DNA of 37,414 bases from an uncultured Alphaproteobacteria bacterium (GTDB lineage: Bacteria; Pseudomonadota; Alphaproteobacteria; Parvibaculales; Parvibaculaceae), in contig CAISYL010000041.1 of assembly GCA_903889655.1 (NCBI GenBank), positions 1 to 37,414 on the forward strand, written 5' to 3'. How positions within the stretch are numbered: position 1 is the first letter of the stretch; each line of letters opens with the position of its first letter. The position numbers were made by a program, and so were the translations under genes. Below are positions 1 through 8,722 of this stretch, piece by piece. Under the pieces are notes generated by a model. The model worked only from the letters and a program-made list of their open reading frames with translations, was not told the DNA's origin and searched no databases.

Positions 1-864
1 ATCTCCGATGAGCGCGACGAACTTCTCTATGGACGCGTCCGGCCCAAACTCTTCACGTCCGAGCCCTCCGCCGTCACCTTCGGTTTCGCGCTTTATTCGA
101 TGGCCTGGTACCTGCTTTCGAAATGGAAATGGAAGCTGCCGGCATTCCTCCTCATGACGGCCATGGGCTATTTCCTGATGCGCGGACCGACGCTTCTTCT
201 CGGTCTCGTGCTGGTCGGTCCCGCCGAATTCATGAGCGGCGCGCCGAAGGCCGACGGCAAGCGGCAGAGCCAGGTGACGAAGCTCGCCGCAATGGGTGCC
301 GTCTCGGTGCTCCTCGGCGGCATTGCGGTCTGGGCGGCGACGTCGCTCTATGCAACGCGTCTCAACGACATTCTGACCGGCTCCGACCCGAGCTTCTTCT
401 ATCGGGAGATCGGCCCGGCGCTGGCCGCCTTCGACATTTTCCACACTCACCCGATCGCGGGTATCGGCCTCACCGGCGAAGACAGTCTCGGAGATCGCAT
501 GCTTTCGATCTTCCTCGCCTTTCCCGGCTTCTCTCCCGATTGGCCGGTCGAGTCGAACGCGCATGTGCTCAACAATTATTTCTGGCTCCACTGGGTCTAT
601 CTCGGGATCGTCTGGGGGATCGTCATGCTGATCGCGATCAGCTGGTATCTGCGCGTGCTTGGGACGCCGAGCATCCTGCTCTGCTGGCTGGTCTGGGCAG
701 TTTTCGGCCAAGCCTCCGGCGCCTATGTGTCGCCGAAGACATGGGCCGTTCTGATGCTTGCCTGCGCGCTCTCCGTCCTGCGCGAACGCCAGCCGATGGT
801 CAAAGCCAGAACGGCAGGGCTCGATCGCAGCGGACGCCCCGTTTCCGCCGGAGCCTATGCATGA
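1..864 (+). CDS. O-antigen polymerase/ligase-like membrane protein (5' end outside window)
   Basis: The reading frame is open from base 1, so this is the C-terminal part (287 codons visible) of a longer gene. The first visible residues include KLFTSEPSAVTFGFAL, a phrase common in Wzy-type O-antigen polymerases, followed by several hydrophobic membrane segments, a large loop (about residues 125-190 of the fragment) with NAHVLNNYFWLHWVYLG, and two or three further transmembrane helices. A Wzy-type protein would polymerise lipid-linked repeat units on the periplasmic face of the inner membrane. The stop codon overlaps the ATG of the next gene (ATGA at 861-864), so the two are translationally coupled. 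Wzy and WaaL ligases cannot be told apart from this fragment. A second protein of this broad class lies at 19488-21026. Confidence 0.75.
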   Translation: MSDERDELLYGRVRPKLFTSEPSAVTFGFALYSMAWYLLSKWKWKLPAFLLMTAMGYFLMRGPTLLLGLVLVGPAEFMSGAPKADGKRQSQVTKLAAMGAVSVLLGGIAVWAATSLYATRLNDILTGSDPSFFYREIGPALAAFDIFHTHPIAGIGLTGEDSLGDRMLSIFLAFPGFSPDWPVESNAHVLNNYFWLHWVYLGIVWGIVMLIAISWYLRVLGTPSILLCWLVWAVFGQASGAYVSPKTWAVLMLACALSVLRERQPMVKARTAGLDRSGRPVSAGAYA

Positions 865-2117
865 AGGTTCTGCACCTCAGCACTTTCGACGTCGATGGTG
901 GCGCGGCACGCGGCTCGCTCTGGTTGCACGAAGCACTCAGGGAGCGCGGCGTCGACTCCGCCATGATGGTGGGACGGAAGGGCAGTTCGGGCGACGACAC
1001 GATCCTGCCGCTGCCGGGCGCTCTCGCACAGTTGAATGCACGTATCCGTGGTCGCCTCGACGATCTGCCGCTCAGGCGATACGACAAGACCGACGATTCA
1101 TTCTGGAGCCTCGGCTGGATTCCCGCCCGCTTCGACCGCCTGGTCGAGGATTTCGCGCCCGACATCGTGCATCTGCACTGGGTCGGCGCGGGCTTCCTGC
1201 CCATCAGTTCGCTCGAACAGTTCAACTGCCCTGTCGTCTGGACGCTGCGCGACATGTGGGGCTTCACCGGCGGCTGCCATTACACGGCGGGCTGCGAGCA
1301 ATATCGCACGGGCTGTGGCACCTGCCCGCAATTGCGCTCCACCCGCGAGGATGATCTCAGCCGTTCGATCTGGAAGCAGAAGCACAAGCACTGGCGGGAT
1401 CTCGATCTCTGGCTCGTTCCGATCAGCGGCTGGCTCGGCGATTGCGCGCGCGACAGCCCGCTCTTTGCGAATTATCCGATCGAAGTGATCCCGAATGGGC
1501 TCGACATCGACCTCTTCCGGCCGAGTGAAAAGGCCGCGGCGCGCCGCGCCTGGAACCTGCCAACGGATCGCCAGATCATCGTCTACGGCGCGGTCAACGC
1601 GACGCAGGATCGGCGCAAGGGATTTCCGGAGCTCCTTTCCGCGCTGAAGCTTCTCGGCACGACGGAGCGTGCGGACAATCTTCTGCTCGTCGTCTTCGGC
1701 GATCTTCAACCGGACGACATTCCCGACCTCGGCATCGAGACGCATTTCGTCGGCTACGTGAAAGACAACGACCGCTTGTCGCTTCTCTATTCGGCGGCCG
1801 ACATCGCCGTGATGCCGTCGCTGCAGGAAGCTTTCGGCAAGACGCTGATCGAAGCCATGGCCTGCCGTACGCCCGTCGTCGCCTTCGGTGCCGGCGGCCC
1901 CATCGACATTATCAAACATCGCCGCAACGGCTATCTCGCGACGCCTCATTGCCCGGGTGACCTCGCGCACGGCATTGCCTGGTGCCTCGACGAAGTACGC
2001 CAGGGAAACGATCTCGGCGGCGAGGCGCGCATGACGGTGGAGGAAGAGTTCGACATCGAAGTCGTCGCCGATCGCTATCGAGCGCTTTACGAACGGATAC
2101 TCGCGAGGGCCGCATGA
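861..2117 (+). CDS. WcaC-like GT4 family glycosyltransferase
   Basis: 418 aa, starting at the ATG that overlaps the previous stop. The N-terminus MKVLHLSTFDVDGGAARGS is a GT-B nucleotide-sugar glycosyltransferase start. A distinctive stretch around residues 125-155, VWTLRDMWGFTGGCHYTAGC followed by a GCGTCP element, closely matches my recollection of E. coli WcaC (VWTLHDHWSVTGRC then GC and CP), which adds a sugar during colanic acid assembly. The C-terminal half has the GT4 pattern: IPNGLDIDLFRP, then VMPSLQEAFGKTLIEAMACRTPVVAF, here read as separate short motifs, with the EAFGKTLIEAMA acidic motif that contacts the donor. It should act on the cytoplasmic face on an undecaprenyl-linked acceptor. 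The sugar specificity cannot be read from the sequence. It overlaps the next gene by 4 bp (2114-2117). Confidence 0.88.
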   Translation: MKVLHLSTFDVDGGAARGSLWLHEALRERGVDSAMMVGRKGSSGDDTILPLPGALAQLNARIRGRLDDLPLRRYDKTDDSFWSLGWIPARFDRLVEDFAPDIVHLHWVGAGFLPISSLEQFNCPVVWTLRDMWGFTGGCHYTAGCEQYRTGCGTCPQLRSTREDDLSRSIWKQKHKHWRDLDLWLVPISGWLGDCARDSPLFANYPIEVIPNGLDIDLFRPSEKAAARRAWNLPTDRQIIVYGAVNATQDRRKGFPELLSALKLLGTTERADNLLLVVFGDLQPDDIPDLGIETHFVGYVKDNDRLSLLYSAADIAVMPSLQEAFGKTLIEAMACRTPVVAFGAGGPIDIIKHRRNGYLATPHCPGDLAHGIAWCLDEVRQGNDLGGEARMTVEEEFDIEVVADRYRALYERILARAA

Positions 2118-3373
2118 ACAGACGCGAACTCTTCGCCGCCGGCGCGATCACAATGCTGGCCGCCGAGCCGGCGCTCGCCGCCGACCGCTGGGGCCCGCCG
2201 CCCGGCAGCGGTCATGGACATCTGTTATCCGCCGCCGATTTCGGCGCGAAAGGCGACGGCATGACCGACGATAGCGCCGCACTGCAGAAGGCGCTCGATG
2301 CGACCTTCGACGGTGCGGGCGCCAAGGTTCTGGTCATTCCGCCGGGCGTCTACAATGTCAGCCGCACGCTCACGGTCGATTTCCGACCGCGCGGAAAAGA
2401 GCAGCCGACGCGCCAGACCGTCATTCGCGGCCAGGGCGCGGTGCTGCGCTCGTCGATCAATGACGGCAGCAATGTCTTCGAGATCGCGAGCCACGCGACG
2501 ACACGCTATCTCCTCATCGATGGCCTCAGCGTTCAGGGCAATGGGCAGGAAGGCCACGGGCTTTCGCTCGATTGCAATCGTGAGCGCGCCTATATCTACA
2601 ATTTCTGCATTCGAGATCTGGTCGTCCAGGGCTGCGGCGGCGACGGTCTTCGCATGATCGGCAACATCTTCGAAGGCCAGGTCTTCAACAGCTACTTCCG
2701 CGACAACAAGGCCAACGGCGTCACCATGGGCCACGGGCCCGACGGCGGCATTCTCTCCGCGGTTCATGTGTTCGGCTGCGTCTTCGGCGGCAATGGCGTA
2801 CACGGCGCGGCGCTGATCAACAAGGCGACCGACGTCGCCTTTCATGGCTGCTATTTCCTCCTCAACGGCGCCTTCGGCCTCAGCGCCAGCTATGGCGTCA
2901 CGCTGCTGTCGAATTGCGGCTTCGAGAACAACCACATGAAGGCCGACAGCTTCGCCGACGGCGATGCCGGAGTGCAATTGCAGGTCTTCGGCACGCTGGT
3001 CGGCTGTACCGCCTATTCGATCTACAAGCAGACGCATCTGGTGCGCGGCTTCATCACCAATCATCTGGTTCTGGTGGGATGCACCGCCGCCGGCGGCGGC
3101 CAGGCGAAAGGCGTAAGGCTTGCCAAGCTCCAGAGCAACGGGCGCGGCAAGGCGACGATCGTCGGCTGTCAGGGCGGCGTCGATGCGGTGGGGCCATTCG
3201 AACCGGCACAATTCGGCGAGGATCGCGGAGGCGCACGCTTCGGCGCGCAATGGAACAGCACCAGCCTCGTGCGTCTCGGCGATTATTCCCTCTGGGTCGA
3301 CCGCTCCGGAAAACTCCGGATCAAGAATGGCGACCCGACCTCCGATGGAGATGGCGCAGTTGTCGGCACTTGA
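2114..3373 (+). CDS. Exported right-handed beta-helix (pectate-lyase-like) protein with Tat-type signal
   Basis: 419 aa, beginning MNRRELFAAGAITMLA and reaching an Ala-rich cleavage region near residue 23; the twin arginine suggests Tat export. Residues about 39-60 contain ADFGAKGDGMTDDSAALQ, the signature opening of the pectate lyase superfamily beta-helix (PF12708-type). The middle is a long run of short hydrophobic/Gly/Asn repeats typical of beta-helix coils. The C-terminus, LWVDRSGKLRIKNGDPTSDG, is a tag I associate with phage tailspike-like and related surface proteins. In enterobacterial colanic acid clusters wcaM, also a beta-helix protein, lies next to wcaK and wcaL, as here. Its role could be polysaccharide cleavage, epimerisation or binding. 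Catalytic residues cannot be assigned. It overlaps its upstream neighbour by 4 bp. Confidence 0.82.
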   Translation: MNRRELFAAGAITMLAAEPALAADRWGPPPGSGHGHLLSAADFGAKGDGMTDDSAALQKALDATFDGAGAKVLVIPPGVYNVSRTLTVDFRPRGKEQPTRQTVIRGQGAVLRSSINDGSNVFEIASHATTRYLLIDGLSVQGNGQEGHGLSLDCNRERAYIYNFCIRDLVVQGCGGDGLRMIGNIFEGQVFNSYFRDNKANGVTMGHGPDGGILSAVHVFGCVFGGNGVHGAALINKATDVAFHGCYFLLNGAFGLSASYGVTLLSNCGFENNHMKADSFADGDAGVQLQVFGTLVGCTAYSIYKQTHLVRGFITNHLVLVGCTAAGGGQAKGVRLAKLQSNGRGKATIVGCQGGVDAVGPFEPAQFGEDRGGARFGAQWNSTSLVRLGDYSLWVDRSGKLRIKNGDPTSDGDGAVVGT

Positions 3374-3425
3374 CCTCGAGCAGCCGCGCATCTTCGCAGC
3401 TGGAGCCAGAACAGGACGGCCGCCC

Positions 3426-4718
3426 TTGGAACGCAGGATCTCGAAAATCCTCATCACGAATGCCGTAGCGCTCAACGGCGGCGATGCGGCGATCCTCCAA
3501 TCGACGATCGCGATCCTGCGGCGCCGCTTCGGCGAGAACGTGCGTTTCGAGGTTTACGACATGGCCGCGTCCGCTTCCGGCCGCTATTACCCGCAACTCA
3601 GCATCAAGCAGGATCTCTACAGCCGCGTCCGGGACTGGGCGGGCACGCGGATCCGACCGGCGGCTGCGGCGCTCTTTCTCATCGCCGCCGCAAAGCTTCG
3701 TCATGTTCCGCTTCTCGGCGGGGTCTTGTCCGGATGCCTGCCCGCCGGTCTGCAGCGCATCCTGGCCGATTACGACGAGGCCGACATCGTCGTCTCTTCG
3801 GGCGGAACCTACCTGGTGCCGCATTACGCGCTGGCCGGGAAGCTGCTCGACTTTCTGGTGACAGAGGCGCTCGGCAAGCCACTCGTGCTGTTCACGCAGA
3901 GCCTCGGGCCTTTCCCGCCCGCTCGAGAGCGGACGTTGCTGCGCCATGCGTTGCGAAGGGCCGGTCTCATTCTCGTGCGGGACGAGCGGTCGCGAACACA
4001 TCTCGCCGAACTCGGCGTCGCCTCGGAACGTGTGCGCGTCTGCGCCGATGCCGCCTTCGCGCTGGCACCCTCGGACCTTGCCGGACGCAGCTTCCCGCCG
4101 ACGCGGCGCCCGTGGAACATCGCCATCTCGGTGCGCGACTGGCCGCATTTCAGCGGCGGCGCCTCCGATGTCGGCATGGAACGCTATTTCGCTTCCGTCG
4201 CGCGGCTCGCCGCCGATCTCATCGAGCAGCATGGCGCCATGATCACCTTCATATCGACGTGCCAGGGCGCACCGGAATACTGGACCGACGATGCGCGCAC
4301 CGCCGAGGAAATCGTCAAGCGCCTGCCGGCCGACATCCGTCCCTATGCGCTTGTCGATCGGCATTTCCGCCGGCCCGCGGAGATCATCGCGCGGCTGAAG
4401 GAATTCGACCTTACGGTCGCCACGCGCATGCATGCGGCGATCCTGTCGCTCTGCGCGGGCACGCCCGTTCTACCGATTTCCTACGAGTTCAAGACGACCG
4501 AACTCTTCCGCCGTTTCGGCCTCGGCGACGCGGTGATCGAGATCGGACACATCGACCCTGAAAGCGTGCTCAAGGCCTTCGACAAGGCGAGTGTCTTCTG
4601 GACCGAACATTCGGATGAGGCATGGGCGACGGTGCGCGAGCAACGAAGTTCGGCCTTTCATGCCGGCGATCTCGTCGGGCATATGCTCGACGCGGATCGT
4701 GCCGCAGCCTTGCGCTGA
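3426..4718 (+). CDS. Polysaccharide pyruvyl transferase family protein (WcaK/CsaB-like)
   Basis: About 430 aa if it starts at TTG 3426, which has an AGGA (3413-3416) nine bases upstream. In-frame ATG codons at 3327, 3345 and 3351 would overlap the previous gene and extend the protein with unconserved sequence. The core matches PF04230: ILITNAVALNGGDAAIL at the N-terminus, IVVSSGGTYLVPHYALAGK in the middle, LVLFTQSLGPF, the LILVRDERSRTHL segment, VCADAAFAL, and the C-terminal VATRMHAAILSLCAGTPVLP with its Arg-Met-His typical of the family. Members move pyruvate from phosphoenolpyruvate to form ketals on sugars, giving the polymer negative charge; WcaK of colanic acid belongs here. It is the last gene of the plus-strand block and converges with the minus-strand gene that ends at 4720. 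Confidence 0.85.
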   Translation: MERRISKILITNAVALNGGDAAILQSTIAILRRRFGENVRFEVYDMAASASGRYYPQLSIKQDLYSRVRDWAGTRIRPAAAALFLIAAAKLRHVPLLGGVLSGCLPAGLQRILADYDEADIVVSSGGTYLVPHYALAGKLLDFLVTEALGKPLVLFTQSLGPFPPARERTLLRHALRRAGLILVRDERSRTHLAELGVASERVRVCADAAFALAPSDLAGRSFPPTRRPWNIAISVRDWPHFSGGASDVGMERYFASVARLAADLIEQHGAMITFISTCQGAPEYWTDDARTAEEIVKRLPADIRPYALVDRHFRRPAEIIARLKEFDLTVATRMHAAILSLCAGTPVLPISYEFKTTELFRRFGLGDAVIEIGHIDPESVLKAFDKASVFWTEHSDEAWATVREQRSSAFHAGDLVGHMLDADRAAALR

Positions 4719-4719
4719 A

Positions 4720-5889
4720 CTAGCCGAAGGTCGCCTGAAGATATTCGGCCAGAGACGCCGCCGTCGCTTCGATGGGGATGCGCAGGCGAGATGCGGCAAG
4801 TCCTTCGAATCTGTCCTCAAGTAAGTCGCTGGTTTCGGTCAGAAATATGTCCGGCGCCATGGCACCGAAGCCCGGACCGAACGCATTGACGGCCGACGCG
4901 ATCTCGACGAGGGATTCCAGCTCCCGCAGAATGATATAAGCCGATCTGTGCGCGAGTTCGGCCGTCGATATCGGCTCCATTTCAAAACCGGATACGTTCG
5001 ACCGTTCCATCAGCACCGGCGACCTGAGCGTCGCCCGGACAGAGACCGCTGCCTCGCCGAACAACTCCTCGGCATCGACGCGCCGTCTCGTCTGGCCGAC
5101 GCCGTGCCAGTGTTTGCGGAATTCCCAGGCGCAGCGGTCCCAATAGCTGCGGTGGGAGAAAATACGCCGCGTGAGATTATCTTCGCCGGCCAGATTGTAA
5201 GCGTAAAGTTGAATGCGCTGCGCCGACCGTGAGAGTTCCCGCGGCGGCCCGATGACGGCCAGATCGTCGCTCAGATAATTCCAGCCATGTTCGCCGACGA
5301 GCTTGAGCATCGCGGCAGTCTTGCCGATGCCACGCCAGGCGATCAAGGCGATGCCTTCGCCCCGGCGTTCGAAGCTGCTCGCGTGGAGATATGAGCAGCC
5401 GCGCCGCATGTTGACGAGTTGGGTGAGGTAACCGAACACGCCATAGAGAAAATCCTTGGCGGCGTTCTCTTCCGGCACCTGGAAATTCCAGTCGTGGAAG
5501 CGTCGGATCGGATTGGGTATCGGCCGGCGGCGCGGAACATCGTTCAGGACATAGACGAGGAAGCCATCGGCCGTCGAATGGACCTGATAGGACACCCTTC
5601 CACTCCGGGCCTCATAATAGCTCGCGCCGATCTTGATCGTTCCGGCCAGCGAATAGCTCGGCATGGAGGGAAGCTGGCGGCGGAAGTCGAATTCGATATC
5701 GACCGAGGGGAGCATCGGCACCGCGAGGCTCCTGCATTCACGCCTCACATGCTCGACGAGCCCGCCGCTGCCGCGCAGCAGAAAGCTGCAGCCAGCCATC
5801 CGATAAAAGGTTTCCACCGGCGCCCGGGAGGACAAGAGCCACCCGCTGGCGTCGATGAAACCTGTCTCCTCCCCCGTAACCTGCCCCAC
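4720..5889 (-). CDS. HPr kinase-like P-loop protein (HprK-related) of unknown substrate
   Basis: 389 aa with a GTG start at 5889; the first Met is residue 31, so the start is uncertain. The N-terminal 150 residues are unrecognised. Around residue 169 comes the HprK-type pattern: LHASSF (168-173), a P-loop-like AWRGIGKT (184-191) in which the usual first Gly is Ala, and LSDDLAVI (206-213), matching the Ser/Asp-Asp of HprK/PckA-type folds. Such stand-alone HprK-related proteins occur in polysaccharide clusters of many Proteobacteria without a phosphotransferase-system HPr beside them. The substrate could be a protein serine, a sugar or a lipid intermediate. It is the last gene of the minus-strand operon, 30 bp after the WcaL-like gene, and ends one base from the convergent pyruvyltransferase gene. 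Confidence 0.7.
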   Translation of the reverse strand: MGQVTGEETGFIDASGWLLSSRAPVETFYRMAGCSFLLRGSGGLVEHVRRECRSLAVPMLPSVDIEFDFRRQLPSMPSYSLAGTIKIGASYYEARSGRVSYQVHSTADGFLVYVLNDVPRRRPIPNPIRRFHDWNFQVPEENAAKDFLYGVFGYLTQLVNMRRGCSYLHASSFERRGEGIALIAWRGIGKTAAMLKLVGEHGWNYLSDDLAVIGPPRELSRSAQRIQLYAYNLAGEDNLTRRIFSHRSYWDRCAWEFRKHWHGVGQTRRRVDAEELFGEAAVSVRATLRSPVLMERSNVSGFEMEPISTAELAHRSAYIILRELESLVEIASAVNAFGPGFGAMAPDIFLTETSDLLEDRFEGLAASRLRIPIEATAASLAEYLQATFG

Positions 5890-5919
5890 GGTGAACGGCG
5901 ACGTGGAAATGGCGTTCCC

Positions 5920-7206
5920 CTATACCGGCGTGAGAAGCGATCTGTATTTCGCTTCGAGCTGCCGGTTCAGCGTTTCTATGTTGTACTCGGCCACTACTTT
6001 CTTGCGTCCCTCAAATCCCATTTCCCGGCAAAGGCTCGGGCTGCGCAGCAGCGTGTGGAGACTGTCGGAAAGCTCCTCGACGTTGCGCTCGGAGGCGAGA
6101 AATCCCGTACGTCCGTTGTCGACGAGTTCGGGAATGCCGCTATGCCGTGTCGAGACCACCGGAAGGCCGGTCGCCATCGCTTCCATGATGGTGACGGGAA
6201 TACCCTCCTGATCGCCATCGGCATCGGTGACGCTTGGCGCGAGCAGCACGTCGCTGTCGCGCATCAGTTCGGCGACTTCGCCCTGGACGCGCCAGCCGTG
6301 AAAGGCGACGCGGTCGGCGATGCCGGCCTCTTGCGCCAGCGCCTCCAGCCGCGGCCGGAGCGGCCCATCGCCCACAATGTCGTAGCGCACGGGCACACCC
6401 CGCCCGGCCAGCGTCGCTACGGCCCGCAGGCCATATTCGATGCCCTTCTTCTCGACCATGCGACCGATGGTGAGGACACGCCAGATACCGTCCCTCGCGG
6501 GCCCGCGTTCCGTCAGCGGGAAGCGGAAGGGATCGATGCCCATGCGGTGGACGGTCGTGCGCTCCGGGTCGGCGCCGTGCTCGAGCAAGCGTTTGCGCCA
6601 TCGGTCGGAGATCGGGAGGAAGAGATCGCCTTTCGCGAAGAGATGCCGGTAAAGGTCCGGTTCGCGATCAAGGCAGGCGCTCATGTCGACGCCGTGAAAG
6701 GTGACGACAAGCTTGCCGCTCAGCGCGCCGACCTCGCGGAAGAAGGCAGCCTGCCTCCCGATGATGCCGAAATGACAGTGAATGATGTCGAAAGGCGCCT
6801 GAGTCAGCAGACGATCCGACCAATAGAGCATGTTGAGCGACGTCGCCTCGCGGCGGTAGCGGCGGAGATCGAGCGACTTGAGCAGGGTTTTGCGGTGCGC
6901 CCCGTGCCTTGCGAATATCCGCGGCGCCATCGCGAGCCGCACCAGCTTGTCCTGGGGCATCTCGCGATACCGGACGCGGCCATAGAGTTCATAGCGCATC
7001 ACGTCCGGATGGGTGCCCGGTTCGGCGCGCGGGTTGTTGGCGAAGATCGTGACATCGTGGCCGAGATCAAGAAGACCCGTGATCTGGTTCAGAATGAAGG
7101 TCTCGCTCAGCGCCGGGAATTCGTTGACGAACATCGCGACGCGGAGCGGCTGTCCGACGGCGGCCCGCGGCGGCGGCGAGGATGATGCGTGAAGCCCCTC
7201 AGGCAT
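5920..7206 (-). CDS. wcaL: WcaL/AmsK-type colanic acid glycosyltransferase
   Basis: 428 aa. After a short variable leader, residues about 22-55 read FVNEFPALSETFILNQITGL, the hallmark opening of WcaL/AmsK. Further matches to E. coli WcaL are TFHGVDMS, GDLFLPISDRW, RMGIDPFRF, VEKKGIEYGLRA and, near the C-terminus, DADGDQEGIPVTIMEAMATG followed by HSGIPELV. This GT4 enzyme transfers a sugar late in repeat-unit assembly at the cytoplasmic membrane face. The first bases overlap the end of the flippase gene by 8 bp (7199-7206), showing tight coupling. In E. coli wcaL likewise sits with wzxC and wcaK. Identification of the family is firm; donor and acceptor in this organism are not known. Confidence 0.9.
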   Translation of the reverse strand: MPEGLHASSSPPPRAAVGQPLRVAMFVNEFPALSETFILNQITGLLDLGHDVTIFANNPRAEPGTHPDVMRYELYGRVRYREMPQDKLVRLAMAPRIFARHGAHRKTLLKSLDLRRYRREATSLNMLYWSDRLLTQAPFDIIHCHFGIIGRQAAFFREVGALSGKLVVTFHGVDMSACLDREPDLYRHLFAKGDLFLPISDRWRKRLLEHGADPERTTVHRMGIDPFRFPLTERGPARDGIWRVLTIGRMVEKKGIEYGLRAVATLAGRGVPVRYDIVGDGPLRPRLEALAQEAGIADRVAFHGWRVQGEVAELMRDSDVLLAPSVTDADGDQEGIPVTIMEAMATGLPVVSTRHSGIPELVDNGRTGFLASERNVEELSDSLHTLLRSPSLCREMGFEGRKKVVAEYNIETLNRQLEAKYRSLLTPV

Positions 7207-8722
7207 TGGCGTTCCTGTGCATCAGAGCACCCATCATCTGGCGGAAGTCGCCGAGCGCGCGCCGGCTTTGCGGCAGACCGGCAAAGCAGACCAGCGTGAC
7301 GAAAACGGTGCAGAGGCCAAGCGCGACCAACGTGCCGCCAAGCGGCACCGTGTTGAGAAGCGGCGACATGCGCAGGCCGGTGATGATGGCGACGACGAAG
7401 GCCGAGGCACCGGCCGAGGGGATCATCGCGCGCACCATGTCGAATGGGCGCACCGGGCCGTTGCGCCCGACCGCCCAGAAGAGAGCCGGCTGGCGGATCA
7501 GGATGCCGCTGACCGCCCAGCTCGCCGCAACACCGACGGCGCCGAAGGGAAGACCGATGACGATGGAAAGCGCCGAGAGCGCGGAACTCACCATGCCCCA
7601 GCGGAACATTTCAGCCGTGCGGTTCTGCGTCATGAAAAGCCAGCTGCAGGTATAGGTGACGGGCTGATAGAGCGCCGCCACGCCAAGCCAGGCGACGATG
7701 GGCGTCGCGGCCACCCATTGCGAACCGAAAAGCAGACGCACGACGAGATCCGGCGCGGCGATCAGCAGCGCGGCGCAGGGCATGGTCACCATGCTCAGCT
7801 TTTCGACCATGCCGAGATAGGTGCGGCGATAGCGCTCCGGCTGATCGGCGAGGCGGCTCAGCGCCGGCATCGCGACCGAGAAGAGCGGCGCATTGAGATT
7901 GTTGATGGGGAGCAGCAGGATCTTGTAGGCGCGGTCATAAAGGCCGAGCGGCGTTGCACCCCAGTACCAGCCGATCAGCACCTGATCCATGTTGCGCACG
8001 AAAAGGCTGACGAGGTTCGAACCCGTTACATGACCGCCGAAGCCGAGAAGTTCGCGGACATGGCCGAGACGGCCCGGCAGTCCGGGCCGCCAGCCGCAGA
8101 ACACCCAGCCGCCCAGCGCCATGACGCCAGACCAGACGAGACGTTGCAGGATCAACGACCAGAAATCGGCGCCGAGATAGGCTGCGACGACGGCCGACAA
8201 CATGCCGAGAATTTCGGCGCCCATCTGGATCGAGGCGAGAAGCGAGAAGCGCATCTGTCGCCTGAGAAGAGCGAGGTGCTGCGTCGACAGGCCGCTCAAC
8301 GCGAAGCCGATGCCGAGCACCAGCGTGATGTTGACGAGTTTCGGCTCGCCATAAAACCAGGCAAGGAACGGCGCGAGCGGCACCATGAGCAGTGCGGCGA
8401 CGAAGCCGAGGCCGACATTGACCCAAAAAAGCGTGCTCACCTCCTGATGGGTGATCGTCGCCCGTTGCACGGTCGCGGCCGAGAGACCGAGATCCTTGAA
8501 GGTCTCGAGGAAAGTCAGCACGACGGCCACCATCGCAACGAGACCGAAGGCCTCCGGCGCGAGAATACGCGCGAGCACGATGGTCACACCGAATTGCGCG
8601 ACGATCTTCACCACCTGGGCGAAGATCGTCACGGCGCCGCCGCGAACCGAGCGACCGGATAGATCATCGACGAGATGATCCGTCGTGAAGAACCGCTCTG
8701 GATCAGGCTTCAATGCGGTCAC
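7199..8722 (-). CDS. wzx: Wzx-type lipid-linked oligosaccharide flippase (WzxC-like, MOP superfamily)
   Basis: 507 aa, close to the roughly 490 residues of WzxC. It starts with GTG at 8722, overlapping the end of fcl by 20 bp. After about 25 soluble residues comes RSVRGGAVTIFAQVVKIVAQ and LARILAPEAFGLVAMVAVV, the conserved first two helices of the polysaccharide transporter family (PF13440/PF01943-type). The remainder is a run of about 12-14 hydrophobic segments, with MDQVLIGWYWGATPLGLYDRA (written here in the family's usual GxxxLGxYxxA form) in the middle. The protein would flip undecaprenyl-diphosphate-linked repeat units across the inner membrane for Wzy-dependent polymerisation. It is the only flippase in the window and so presumably serves the whole locus. 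Confidence 0.92.
   Translation of the reverse strand: MTALKPDPERFFTTDHLVDDLSGRSVRGGAVTIFAQVVKIVAQFGVTIVLARILAPEAFGLVAMVAVVLTFLETFKDLGLSAATVQRATITHQEVSTLFWVNVGLGFVAALLMVPLAPFLAWFYGEPKLVNITLVLGIGFALSGLSTQHLALLRRQMRFSLLASIQMGAEILGMLSAVVAAYLGADFWSLILQRLVWSGVMALGGWVFCGWRPGLPGRLGHVRELLGFGGHVTGSNLVSLFVRNMDQVLIGWYWGATPLGLYDRAYKILLLPINNLNAPLFSVAMPALSRLADQPERYRRTYLGMVEKLSMVTMPCAALLIAAPDLVVRLLFGSQWVAATPIVAWLGVAALYQPVTYTCSWLFMTQNRTAEMFRWGMVSSALSALSIVIGLPFGAVGVAASWAVSGILIRQPALFWAVGRNGPVRPFDMVRAMIPSAGASAFVVAIITGLRMSPLLNTVPLGGTLVALGLCTVFVTLVCFAGLPQSRRALGDFRQMMGALMHRNANA

Noticed and set aside
2225-3475. A 416-codon minus-strand open frame opposite the first beta-helix gene
   Set aside because: Shadow frame. 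The beta-helix gene on the plus strand has a signal peptide and 4-bp coupling to its neighbour.
5419-7185. A 588-codon plus-strand open frame opposite the HprK-like and WcaL genes
   Set aside because: Antisense to two genes with clear family motifs; the translation is low-complexity and Arg/His/Asp-rich with no family match.
7217-8662. A 481-codon plus-strand open frame opposite the flippase gene
   Set aside because: The real flippase is on the minus strand with clear membrane helices; this frame is charged, without hydrophobic or conserved segments.
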